From the NCBI RefSeq assembly GCF_009650095.1, contig NZ_CP045915.1, positions 4,216,001 to 4,280,000 on the forward strand: 64,000 nt of DNA, written 5' to 3'. Shown here one piece after another: positions 8,956 through 17,670 of the stretch. The DNA is from Gracilibacillus salitolerans. Its GTDB lineage: Bacteria; Bacillota; Bacilli; Bacillales; Amphibacillaceae. The notes under the pieces are model-generated. The model saw only the letters and a program-made list of their open reading frames with translations. It was not told where the DNA came from and did no database searches. Made by a program: the position numbers and the translations under genes. Each line of letters starts with the position of its first letter. The first letter of the stretch is position 1.

Positions 8956-10047
8956 TTAGTTTAACTGTGTTACTCGATAATCAGCTTTATTTAACCATTT
9001 TTTGTTCACTTCAACTCCCCATCCCAGGCCTTTTGGAATATTTACTTTTCCGTCTTTGACCTCTAATGCAGGATAGAATAAATCATCAGTCCATGGTGTA
9101 TCTTCGATGCTAAATTCTAGATATGGCCCTGCATTCTCGATGGAAGCCAAGACATGCAGGGTAAAAAGAGTAACCATAGATAAATTAGCAGCGTGTGGTG
9201 TGCAAGGTATCCCAGCATTTGAAGCCATCTCCGCTACACGTAGTGTCCTAGCAACACCACCAAGATAACAAATATCCGGTTGAACAATATCCATAACCTC
9301 CATATCTATCATCCGTTTCCAATGATCCAAGGAATTATCTTGTTCACCACCTGCAATTGGGACTTCTAATTCTTGCTTTACCTGTGCAGTCCATTCTATT
9401 TTGGGATATGGACAAGGTTCTTCAAAATGACCAACGTTATATGTTTCTAACATTTTACCGACCTCAATGGCTTTCTCGGGCGTATATCCACTGTTAGCAT
9501 CTACTAATAGCGTGGCTTTATCTCCAATAGATTTTCGAACAGTTGGTACGATTTTTTCAGTCCGACCTGGCCATTTATCAACATCATAACCAAAGTTGTT
9601 AGCAATCCTTATCTTAAAAGCGTTATATCCATTAGTTTCCATTAATTGGCTTAACCTAGATGCTTCATCTTCTGGTGTGATATCTCGCCTCATACTGGAA
9701 CCGTAAGCATTAATCGGTTTATCACTTCCACCCAATAATTCAAAAACAGCTTTACCTTCGAGTTTGCCTTTTAAATCCCATAAAGCTGTATCAATTCCCC
9801 CTACAGCTCTACAAACATAGGATCCTGGAAATTTATGTTCTGCTTCTATACATTGATCGACGATTCCATCAATATCTAATGGGTCAGCTCCTAATACATG
9901 CGGTGCAATTTGTTGATGGAGTACCATCGCAGTAATATTTGCATGATAAGGTGCTACTTGACCTATTCCTTCCTCACCTGAATCCGTTCTAATACGTACA
10001 ATACAAATTTCCTTAGTCGAAAATGTCTCAATACTTTGCACTTTCAT
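8956..10047 (-). CDS. Enolase-superfamily sugar-acid dehydratase/cycloisomerase (mandelate racemase/MLE family)
   Basis: A 363-residue protein with the N-terminal capping domain (1-~115) and a (beta/alpha)7 barrel. Metal ligands fit Asp in LLVDANSGY, Glu in HFEEPCP and Glu in AGGEQDN; a C-terminal His occurs in TPHAANLS. These are hallmarks of mandelate-racemase-group enzymes that abstract the proton alpha to a carboxylate of sugar acids or galactarolactone. It is the first gene of the importer operon, with a cre-like site and the shared regulatory motif upstream. The substrate is likely an acid sugar from pectin breakdown (inference). Confidence 0.85.
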   Translation of the reverse strand: MKVQSIETFSTKEICIVRIRTDSGEEGIGQVAPYHANITAMVLHQQIAPHVLGADPLDIDGIVDQCIEAEHKFPGSYVCRAVGGIDTALWDLKGKLEGKAVFELLGGSDKPINAYGSSMRRDITPEDEASRLSQLMETNGYNAFKIRIANNFGYDVDKWPGRTEKIVPTVRKSIGDKATLLVDANSGYTPEKAIEVGKMLETYNVGHFEEPCPYPKIEWTAQVKQELEVPIAGGEQDNSLDHWKRMIDMEVMDIVQPDICYLGGVARTLRVAEMASNAGIPCTPHAANLSMVTLFTLHVLASIENAGPYLEFSIEDTPWTDDLFYPALEVKDGKVNIPKGLGWGVEVNKKWLNKADYRVTQLN

Positions 10048-10077
10048 ATAGATACTCCTTTCAGCTTACAACTCATT

Positions 10078-10091
10078 TGTAAACGCTTACT
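10078..10091. promoter_or_regulatory. Putative CcpA cre site
   Basis: TGTAAACGCTTACT matches the cre consensus TGWAANCGNTNWCA at 13 of 14 positions. It lies 31 nt upstream of the enolase-family gene, where catabolite repression of this operon would be expected. Confidence 0.6.
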
Positions 10092-10120
10092 ATTCACTTT
10101 ATTTTGCTTCCATATCGTAA

Positions 10121-10142
10121 AGCATTCAATAGACAGGTTTTG
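10121..10142 (-). promoter_or_regulatory. Shared regulatory motif, locus 2, gene-proximal copy
   Basis: Minus strand reads CAAAACCTGTCTA then TTGAATGCT. A TTGAAT within it and CAAAAT 17 bp downstream could be weak -35 and -10 boxes. It drives the enolase-family/importer operon. Confidence 0.55.
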
Positions 10143-10168
10143 CTTTTATTCTGATATGTCAGCTATAA

Positions 10169-10190
10169 CAAAAAATGTCTTAAAGCTATC
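10169..10190 (+). promoter_or_regulatory. Shared regulatory motif, locus 2, distal inverted copy
   Basis: Plus strand reads CAAAAAATGTCTTAAAG. It is inverted relative to the proximal copy with a gap of 26 nt, identical to the gap at locus 3. Apart from these sites and the cre site I see nothing else in the 320-bp gap 10048-10367. Confidence 0.4.
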
Positions 10191-10367
10191 AACTGCATAT
10201 CAAGTTCAATGGGGAAGTTTCAATAAATGCGAGGGTATTTACAATTCCTGCATGTCAATAACTGTCCTTACCATACTATATTGATCATACAAGCTTTCAA
10301 CTTTGTTTCTTTTGGGAGGAGACAAGAAGAGATTTTTAAATTATGACAATTCATGTCTCCATCTAAA

Positions 10368-12983
10368 TTAATTTTGTTGGCGAATGATGAAGTAGGGTTG
10401 GTTACTAAGACTTTCATTAAATCCTGGATAAAACTTTTTGTCCTCATTTTCGTCTTCTATTTCAAAAAAATACACTAATGGATATGGACTATTGGTATAA
10501 GAAGCCGGAACCTCTGCTAATAGCTCATCATTCTCTTGGTGCATCTGTACTGATTGATACTTTTCCGCTTGATTGACCTGACGATACTTTAAGGTAACCT
10601 TATAGGTATCTGATTGACCAGATAATTTAATGGAGAGTGGAACACGTTCACCTTTAGAAAAAACTTCTGGCTTTACATGTTGAATATTAGGTAACTGAAC
10701 TTTAGGAACATTATTTAGCCATTCTTTAGACCTACTTATCAGTTCACCCGAAGCCTCTTCTCTAGCAAGATTAGTTTGAGCTTCCATTTTTAAAATGTCC
10801 TCATTAATTTCTGAAAGTCTGTCAGACCAATGGCCACGCATGTATGGCACATACCCGAATGTAATATCGGATGTATAAACAGCTTCGGTTGCGCTCACTA
10901 TTCTCTCCCAAGCTTTTTTTGCACTTCGATAATAAGAAAGAGCATTCTCTAACAATTGCAAATCACCTACTTTTTCATAAAAAGCGTATGCGGTTCCAGC
11001 CCTGAATTTATTTGCAAAAAATAAACCTAATCCAATCTGAGTTTCTACATCAACTGCCCATCTACGAAATGTGGAAGTGAATTTATCCATGCTACTATTA
11101 GCATGATGTAAATGTTTTTCAGCTGATAATGCTAATTGTTCTAATATATTAGCAGTTTCTAATGGAGACAATTTCCCACTTTTTCGGTTTTGTACCATAT
11201 CATCGGCATATTCATCTACTCTATAAAACAAAGCAGGGTCTAGCGGGCTTGCTACGTTAAACGTGTGAGGTTCTCGGCCATCACAATGATTGGCTGGCTT
11301 ATGCTCTTGGTCAACAATCATAATATTTGCATATATTTCTGGCCAATAATGATTATTTGCTACAGAAGGAGCGTGTGCGACTGTAACTAGCGGCAATACT
11401 CTACTCGCATATTTCAGTGCATTTTCACACGACTCTGCAGCAGACGGAAATTCATTTTTTAAGTAGCGGCGCCATACTTCTGGTTCTGTATCTGGGTTAT
11501 ACAATAAGCGCCCCCACAAACGATAAGTGTACATATATTTTTTCCAATCATGTAATCCAAACCTTAATTCAGGATCTACTATAGGATCTCTTCCCGACTC
11601 CGTCTCACTCGTTTTTCTAGATTTGAATGAGAGCGGTTCCATTATTTCTACTCCTTTAGCTCCACCAAAATTACCAGCTCGGCCATACCCTGCTGCCATC
11701 TCTGGATCTCCCCATAATAGAACTCGCTGTGTGCCTGGCCAAATACGATATAACATATCATAGTTACGATCTTCTTTTAGAAAATCAGCATACCCATAGC
11801 GAGTAAACCTTCTAGAAGTCGTAGTGATAATCATTTTCCCAGCCTCTGGAGTTGGTTCCACAGGTAATTCTGTTTCTCTTATCGCTACTTGATGATACGG
11901 AAGACCCATATGTTCCGCCCAAAATTTTGGAGAAATCATAAATGGTACCCCATTATCCTCAGCAATTTTTAATAAATCATCGTCAATTCCTTTAGGATGT
12001 AAATCAAGCTCTACTGATCGTCCACATAAGGACACACCTTTAAGGACGATTTCCCAAAATAAATGGGCCGGTTCTGGAATACCACTTTCATAATGAACTC
12101 TAATTGTAACTCCATCAATTTCTGGGCAATCTTGTAATAAAGTTTTTAATGCATCCCGACAATACAATGCATGATTTTCTTGATCAAGACCGTTTATTTT
12201 GTACCTTATGTTAGGACTATCTTCTATTTCATAGGCATGCGTCCATAAACCTACTTGAAAATCCATCCCTCGCCGTTTTGTTTCTTGCCCAATAAATCGT
12301 AGCATTTCTAAATTTTTTTCTCTTTCATCCTGGGAAAGTCCTTCCACACTAACATCATAACCGGAGACAGAAACAAGGAATGGATAAGCAAAACAGAAAT
12401 AAAAATCTTTTATATCTGGATCATGACCAATATCATATCCCATACCTAAAGCAAGGCTAAATCTGTTAAATCGATGGAGAGCCAATTCCGTCAAATATTC
12501 GCGCCAAAAATCTTTATTATAAAACCACAATTTATCCGTTTTTTCATTAGCAAATAATCGCTTGATACTTCTGATAGAATTAGTTGGATACTCCGTTTTA
12601 TTTTTAATTGCTAATAAATCTACCAAAGGCTCTGTAGAAGTTTGCACAATATCAGCTAACTCGAGTAGAGCATAAACTAATCCGCGACTATCTGAAGCGG
12701 TAACCGTAAGTATTTGTTGATTATCTTTTGTTATACTTTCCATTACAAATGATTCTGCTTGGCCTGGCTCTTTACTATTCTCGTGAGCATATCTTTCTTC
12801 GATAAATACAGTTATTGCATTGTCCGTGTCCTCCATAATTTTTTCAGCGATTTCAACTCTTAACCATTGCTCTTCAAGTACTTTAATAAAATAATCCAAA
12901 GCCCATTCAGTGGAATTATGTTCTACATTTTTGCTAATACCTTGTGGCACAATTGTGATTTTCTTTCCAATATTATTTTTCAA
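10368..12983 (-). CDS. Large glycosidase-like protein (GH67/GH115-like architecture)
   Basis: A protein of about 871 residues from a TTG at 12983 preceded by GAGGAGG; the 31 upstream codons of open frame have no ribosome site. The N-terminal ~140 residues form an alpha/beta domain like that before GH20/GH67 barrels (SRGLVYALLELAD). A central barrel-like region carries HRFNRFSLALG, FQVGLWTHAYE, GVTIRVHYESG and VLLWGDPEM, followed by helical and beta-rich C-terminal parts. No signal peptide, so probably cytoplasmic and acting on imported oligosaccharides. Related to the truncated protein at 1-1518. An exo-acting uronidase or rhamnosidase role is possible, but I cannot assign a family. Confidence 0.78.
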   Translation of the reverse strand: MKNNIGKKITIVPQGISKNVEHNSTEWALDYFIKVLEEQWLRVEIAEKIMEDTDNAITVFIEERYAHENSKEPGQAESFVMESITKDNQQILTVTASDSRGLVYALLELADIVQTSTEPLVDLLAIKNKTEYPTNSIRSIKRLFANEKTDKLWFYNKDFWREYLTELALHRFNRFSLALGMGYDIGHDPDIKDFYFCFAYPFLVSVSGYDVSVEGLSQDEREKNLEMLRFIGQETKRRGMDFQVGLWTHAYEIEDSPNIRYKINGLDQENHALYCRDALKTLLQDCPEIDGVTIRVHYESGIPEPAHLFWEIVLKGVSLCGRSVELDLHPKGIDDDLLKIAEDNGVPFMISPKFWAEHMGLPYHQVAIRETELPVEPTPEAGKMIITTTSRRFTRYGYADFLKEDRNYDMLYRIWPGTQRVLLWGDPEMAAGYGRAGNFGGAKGVEIMEPLSFKSRKTSETESGRDPIVDPELRFGLHDWKKYMYTYRLWGRLLYNPDTEPEVWRRYLKNEFPSAAESCENALKYASRVLPLVTVAHAPSVANNHYWPEIYANIMIVDQEHKPANHCDGREPHTFNVASPLDPALFYRVDEYADDMVQNRKSGKLSPLETANILEQLALSAEKHLHHANSSMDKFTSTFRRWAVDVETQIGLGLFFANKFRAGTAYAFYEKVGDLQLLENALSYYRSAKKAWERIVSATEAVYTSDITFGYVPYMRGHWSDRLSEINEDILKMEAQTNLAREEASGELISRSKEWLNNVPKVQLPNIQHVKPEVFSKGERVPLSIKLSGQSDTYKVTLKYRQVNQAEKYQSVQMHQENDELLAEVPASYTNSPYPLVYFFEIEDENEDKKFYPGFNESLSNQPYFIIRQQN

Positions 12984-13117
12984 ATGAATTGCCTCCTCCT
13001 CGTATAAAATATATATAATGCATATATTTATTGTTTCAAAGATAAGATTCTGCCCTATCCCCTTCCGTAAAATCAATTGAAATGCTTTCTTGTATCTATT
13101 CTTCCTTACTATTGCAC

Positions 13118-13139
13118 CGCATTCAACGGACAGTTTTTG
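13118..13139 (-). promoter_or_regulatory. Shared regulatory motif, locus 3, gene-proximal copy
   Basis: Minus strand reads CAAAAACTGTCCG then TTGAATGCG, 135 nt upstream of the 871-aa glycosidase start. TTGAAT and an AAGAAT 17 bp downstream could serve as -35 and -10. Confidence 0.55.
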
Positions 13140-13165
13140 TTATATCATAAAAAATTAAAGGACAG

Positions 13166-13187
13166 CAAAACTTGTCTTTTAACCAGT
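13166..13187 (+). promoter_or_regulatory. Shared regulatory motif, locus 3, distal inverted copy
   Basis: Plus strand reads CAAAACTTGTCTTTTAACC, nearly the same as the locus 1 proximal copy, but inverted relative to 13118-13139 with the same 26-nt gap as locus 2. Confidence 0.45.
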
Positions 13188-13235
13188 ACATATGCATTGA
13201 TTTCAGTGTTACGGAAGTCATTTTTTAACACCAAA

Positions 13236-13267
13236 AATGCCATGTACATAAAAGCGCACATGGCATT
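13236..13267 (-). terminator. Terminator of the yesL-like gene
   Basis: AATGCCATGT pairs with ACATGGCATT around a 12-nt loop; on the minus strand it is followed by TTTTTGG. An (AT)n tract of about 20 bp (13269-13288) lies beside it. It separates the yesL-like gene from the glycosidase gene. Confidence 0.6.
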
Positions 13268-13302
13268 CTATATATATATATATATATTTAATTCAAGTCT
13301 GT

Positions 13303-13932
13303 CTAATTTAATGTATTTGTCTGTTTTTTATCTACTTTCCTAAATACTTGAATGGATAGCAACATTAAAAGGTGTGCTAAAAGGCTAGCTGTAAAAAAAG
13401 GAATTAATCCTGGAATATTATATAAAATCACATATAGCATAACCACACCAATCAGCATAGCAATAGTAATATGAGGATAAGCTATTCCTAATAACAATGC
13501 ATATTTAATATAGGATGGATTTTTTAATTTATAATGTACATATACAGGAAAAATATAAAATACTACAATTAAAAATAAAATACTACAAACAATAATTCCA
13601 TATCGTAATAATGACCACAAAACGCCATCATCAGGCAAAATGGCTAAATCAATATATAACACATAACCTATTCCAAATAGAACTATACCTAATAAATTTG
13701 ATTTAATAAAATCTTGACGAAAAGTATTCCAAAACATGTTAAATACAGCAACAGCATCTTCCCCCATTATCCATTTCCGCATAATGGTAAAGAGTGCCAC
13801 AGTGGCAGGCATAAATCCTAATAGTACACCACCAATTAGGGTAAATAGAATCCATAGCAAATTGACATATGCAAACTTATAGATCCACTGACTGATTCGA
13901 TAAAAAACACCTATTAATCCACTCAATTCCAC
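13303..13932 (-). CDS. YesL-like DUF624 membrane protein
   Basis: A 209-residue protein starting with GTG at 13932 after GAGGGGGGAT. It has four to five hydrophobic helices and the DUF624 features FAYVNLLWILFTLIGGVLLG and PATVALFTIMRKW near the N-terminus. YesL-family proteins accompany LplABC/YesOPQ importers and YesM/YesN or YesS regulators in Firmicutes pectin loci; their molecular role is not established. Here it is a single-gene unit at the upstream end of the locus. A weak variant of the shared motif (TGTCTAT around 13961-13968, minus strand) lies upstream. Confidence 0.8.
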   Translation of the reverse strand: MELSGLIGVFYRISQWIYKFAYVNLLWILFTLIGGVLLGFMPATVALFTIMRKWIMGEDAVAVFNMFWNTFRQDFIKSNLLGIVLFGIGYVLYIDLAILPDDGVLWSLLRYGIIVCSILFLIVVFYIFPVYVHYKLKNPSYIKYALLLGIAYPHITIAMLIGVVMLYVILYNIPGLIPFFTASLLAHLLMLLSIQVFRKVDKKQTNTLN

Positions 13933-14209
13933 ATTCTATCCCCCCTCAGTCGTTATTAATATAGACAGCTGTTTACAGATATTTTATAGTATTCTGAATT
14001 TTTTTACAATTTGAAATTTAAAAACATGAGCTTTAACGTAAGTCAAACGCACTCATTTCCCCCCCTTTTTTCCGATTTCATGCAATTTTCCCTATCGATA
14101 GCCATTAATCTTTATTTTATCTTTACATTTTTTTGTTACTATTTATTTGTTAGAATTAAAATACTTAAAATACGGATAAAACACAAATCATCTATAGGAG
14201 ATATTTCAA

Positions 14210-14890
14210 ATGAAAAAAACAGTTTTAATAGTAGAAGATGAACATATTTTACGGGAAATAAGTAAAGATTATTTCTTAGATGCTGATTGTGATGTTTTGG
14301 AAGCAAGAGATGGTACGGAAGCAATAGATTTATTTGAAAATTTCAGCATTGACCTAATTATTTTAGACATTATGATGCCCAAGTTAGATGGGTGGTCGGT
14401 CTGTAAGAGAATCCGTGAAAAGTCTGTTGTTCCTATCATTATTTTGACAGCACGATCAGATGAAGAAGATACATTATTAGGTTTTGAATTAGGTGCAGAT
14501 GACTATGTTACAAAACCTTATAGTCCACGTGTATTATTGGCAAGAGCCAAACGTTTACTGACATCTCATTCCCCCACTTCAAACAAAAAGGACCATATAT
14601 TGACTAGTCAACATATTGAAGTGAATCTTCAATCTCATTCAGTAAAAGTGAATGGAAAACACATAGCATTAACACATACTGAGTTTGAAATATTAACGTA
14701 TTTAATGATGAATAAAAATATTGTTATAACTAGGGAACAATTAATCAATCAAGTATGGGGATATGAATATGCCGGAGATGATCGAACAATCAATACACAT
14801 ATGCGGAATTTAAGAAATAAACTTGGGACAAGTGCAAAGCAAATTAAAACAATGGTTCGAGCTGGCTATAAATTTGAGGAGAAATCATGA
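14210..14890 (+). CDS. OmpR/PhoB-family response regulator
   Basis: A 226-residue regulator. Receiver domain at ~1-115 with the acidic pair EDE near residue 9, phospho-acceptor Asp in IILDIMMPKLDGW (about residue 52), the conserved Thr in LTARS and Lys in YVTKPYSP. A winged-helix DNA-binding domain occupies ~128-224 (LTHTEFEILTYLM, REQLINQVWGYE, RTINTHMRNLRNKLG). The ribosome site TAGGAGAT precedes the ATG. It overlaps the histidine kinase gene by 4 nt, so the two are translationally coupled. Confidence 0.95.
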   Translation: MKKTVLIVEDEHILREISKDYFLDADCDVLEARDGTEAIDLFENFSIDLIILDIMMPKLDGWSVCKRIREKSVVPIIILTARSDEEDTLLGFELGADDYVTKPYSPRVLLARAKRLLTSHSPTSNKKDHILTSQHIEVNLQSHSVKVNGKHIALTHTEFEILTYLMMNKNIVITREQLINQVWGYEYAGDDRTINTHMRNLRNKLGTSAKQIKTMVRAGYKFEEKS

Positions 14891-16683
14891 AGAATCGGAT
14901 AGTAGGGAAGTTATTCCTCTTAACTACAGGATTATGTTTGTTTATCATACTAGCTATATTTATCGGTCAAACTTTATTTTTTGAACGATTTTATGCCGAG
15001 AAAAAAGTCGATCAGTTAACCGAAGCTATTGCATCTTTTCGTCAAGAATATCTAAACATTAATGAGGAGGATAGGTTGCGACAATTGGAACAAGACTTTT
15101 ACCAGGAGCATAATGCTTGGATTGTCGTGTTAGATGAGAATGGTAACATAAAAGGGACAGAAGACTATTTTATTGAACTAAACAGAGCATTTATATTTAC
15201 AGATACAAGCGAAAGAAAATATGTGGAAGATGACCCTATCCATATTCCGATTTATTATTTAATCAATCAGGAGGAGCTTCTAGATCAAGAAGATATCCTT
15301 AATGAATATCCCACTGTTGAGGTTCAGGGTTTTAAGAAAGAAAATGCAATTTACCCTATCCAATTGTTTTGGAGATCTGATGAAACTATTGACAACTTTT
15401 TTGATAGGCAAGGCTCCTATTCATATACACTATGGGAAAATAAGCAACTTTTGCAAGAAGCTAAAGAACTTGATGATGATAATTCTCTTTCAATATATGG
15501 TCACGTCAAAGATATTCATATACCAGATGTAACATATAGTATACTTTCCAATCCAATATTGATCGACAAACTAAAGGAGTTCCAGGTTGACCTCTTGTTT
15601 AATAAGAATGTGGAAACAGAAATACAAGATTTTGAGCAAGATAGTATTCAATATAAGGTACTCGTCAATCCAGCAAAAAACAGCAATGGTGAAACGATTT
15701 ATTTCTATACGATGGCTTCCTTACAACCAGTAAATGAAGCCGTACAAATGATTAAAGAATATTATATTTATATTGTTCTATTTGTTGTTGCGTTAGTTTT
15801 GTTAGCTGCTTTTTACTATTCGAAAGGGATAGCAAGACCTTTATTGCGTATAAATGATGCTACGAAAAGAATGACAAATTTGGACTTTACCGAGAGAATT
15901 ACCGTTCAATCAAAAGATGAAATTGGAGAACTGTCAAACAATATTAATTTTCTCTCGACAACTTTGCAGTCCTATATTGATCAACTGCGACAAGATGTTG
16001 ATAAAGAAAGACAGTTGGAACAAACACGGAAAGATTTCATTGCTGGTGTATCACATGAATTAAAAACACCATTAAGTATTATGAAGAGCTGTATGGCAAT
16101 TCTTCAAGACGGTGTAGCAACCGACAAGAAAGATCATTATTTTAGCGCAATGGAGAATGAAGTGAATCGTATGGATCGGCTGATCGAAGACATGCTTGAA
16201 TTAGCAAAATACGAATCAGGAACATATAAGATCGAAATGAACGCCTTTTTCATTGATGAATTAATTCGTTCGGTCTACAATCAACTATCTTTAAAAGTAA
16301 TAGATCAACAAGTTGACGTAAATCTAAATCTTCATTCAGTTGAGGTAATCGCTAATCAAGATCGAGTGGAACAGGTTATTACTAATTTTCTTTCCAATGC
16401 GATTCAACATACACCTGACAAAGGGAAAATAATAGTTACAACGCTTAGCGAAGAAGATAAGGTTAAGATCACTGTTGAAAACGAAGGAAGTCATATCGAA
16501 GAAGAACAACTAGAAAAAATTTGGGATCGTTTTTATCAAGGTGGAAAAACTCAACGTTCAAAACAAGGAACAGGTTTAGGACTTGCCATTTCTAAACATA
16601 TACTAAAGTTGCATCATGTCCCTTTTGGCGTAATTAATACAAAACAAGGAGTCTGTTTTTACTTTTATTTAAATAAAAAATAA
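14887..16683 (+). CDS. Sensor histidine kinase with HAMP domain
   Basis: A 598-residue membrane kinase. First membrane helix ~8-30, an extracytoplasmic sensor of ~260 residues, second helix ~293-313, HAMP ~315-368 (IARPLLRINDATKRM), H-box with phospho-His in GVSHELKTPLS, N-box ITNFLSNAIQHTP and G-box GTGLGLAIS. It partners the response regulator whose gene it overlaps. The following deacetylase and amidase genes suggest a cell-envelope stimulus (inference). Confidence 0.95.
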   Translation: MKNRIVGKLFLLTTGLCLFIILAIFIGQTLFFERFYAEKKVDQLTEAIASFRQEYLNINEEDRLRQLEQDFYQEHNAWIVVLDENGNIKGTEDYFIELNRAFIFTDTSERKYVEDDPIHIPIYYLINQEELLDQEDILNEYPTVEVQGFKKENAIYPIQLFWRSDETIDNFFDRQGSYSYTLWENKQLLQEAKELDDDNSLSIYGHVKDIHIPDVTYSILSNPILIDKLKEFQVDLLFNKNVETEIQDFEQDSIQYKVLVNPAKNSNGETIYFYTMASLQPVNEAVQMIKEYYIYIVLFVVALVLLAAFYYSKGIARPLLRINDATKRMTNLDFTERITVQSKDEIGELSNNINFLSTTLQSYIDQLRQDVDKERQLEQTRKDFIAGVSHELKTPLSIMKSCMAILQDGVATDKKDHYFSAMENEVNRMDRLIEDMLELAKYESGTYKIEMNAFFIDELIRSVYNQLSLKVIDQQVDVNLNLHSVEVIANQDRVEQVITNFLSNAIQHTPDKGKIIVTTLSEEDKVKITVENEGSHIEEEQLEKIWDRFYQGGKTQRSKQGTGLGLAISKHILKLHHVPFGVINTKQGVCFYFYLNKK

Positions 16684-16699
16684 TATTCTTTTTTGTGGA

Positions 16700-16750
16700 C
16701 AAACCATTCCTTTAATACCTTTTGGAGTATTAAGGGAATGGTTTTTTTTA
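16700..16750 (+). terminator. Rho-independent terminator after the two-component system
   Basis: AAACCATTCC-TTTAATAC pairs with GTATTAA-GGGAATGGTTT and is followed by eight T residues, 17 nt after the kinase stop codon. Confidence 0.9.
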
Positions 16751-16858
16751 GTTCGATTCAATCTTTAGCTTATATACATTTTATCTTTATCTAATCTTTA
16801 TTTTACTATACTAATCTATCAACAGAAAGATAAACAACATAGAATTGAGGTTTATTAT

Positions 16859-17644
16859 ATGAAGAAGATTAGTATTATTATCTACTTCGCATTTCTACTT
16901 ATTATTTCTGCCTGTCAAAGTGAACAGGTTACGTATCAAATGGGACTTAAAGAGAATAACGAAATAATATCATCAGCAGGTAAACAACAAATGAATTCAG
17001 AAGATACAGGAAAAGTTGTTTACCTAACCTTTGATGATGGACCTACTTCTGTAACTAAGAATATTTTGGACATTCTCAGTCAGTTTAACGCCAAAGCGAC
17101 ATTTTTTATGTTGGAGCCTGCAATGAGGGAATACCCAGATGTGGTCAAACAAATTGTAGAAGACGGTCATGCTGTGGGAATACACGGTGTTACGCATGAA
17201 GTAAATCAATTTTATGCTTCGGAACAATCTGCTCTCGAAGAAATGATCAATGCTCAGGAAACCCTTCAAGATATTACCGGCGTTCGTTCCAAATTGATCC
17301 GAACACCTTATGGAAGTATCCCTTATTTAACAGAATCTTATCGAGAAGTTTTGGATAGCAATGGATTTCACTTATGGGATTGGAATGTTGACAGTAGTGA
17401 TTGGTCATTATCAGGGGATAAATTTATAGATTCCACTGTGAATCAAATTGGAAATTTAGCTAGTGCCGGGGAGACCTCTATTGTTCTGATGCATGATCAA
17501 GAAGAAACTGCGAACCATCTGTCATCGCTATTAACCTATTTATCTGAAAATGGATTTCAAACAAAGAAAATCGCTAAAAACATCAAACCATATAATTTTA
17601 ACTGTTATGACCGTTGTCATTCACTGAACTCATCACAAAACTAA
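16859..17644 (+). CDS. Lipoprotein polysaccharide deacetylase (NodB domain)
   Basis: A 261-residue protein with a lipoprotein signal peptide (IISAC, lipidated Cys19). The NodB catalytic domain spans ~55-245: TFDDGP holds the catalytic and metal Asp pair, HGVTH provides the HxxxH metal ligands, RTPYGS is the substrate-groove arginine motif, and VLMHD ends the domain. Members remove N-acetyl groups from peptidoglycan or other amino-sugar polymers at the outer membrane face. It lies 27 nt before the amidase gene and likely forms an operon with it. Confidence 0.9.
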   Translation: MKKISIIIYFAFLLIISACQSEQVTYQMGLKENNEIISSAGKQQMNSEDTGKVVYLTFDDGPTSVTKNILDILSQFNAKATFFMLEPAMREYPDVVKQIVEDGHAVGIHGVTHEVNQFYASEQSALEEMINAQETLQDITGVRSKLIRTPYGSIPYLTESYREVLDSNGFHLWDWNVDSSDWSLSGDKFIDSTVNQIGNLASAGETSIVLMHDQEETANHLSSLLTYLSENGFQTKKIAKNIKPYNFNCYDRCHSLNSSQN

Positions 17645-17670
17645 ATTTGCAAACAAGGAGAGAGTGTTAC

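Noticed and set aside
13269..13288. (AT)n microsatellite as a phase-variation tract
   Set aside because: It lies in a terminator region between genes, not in a promoter spacer or coding sequence.
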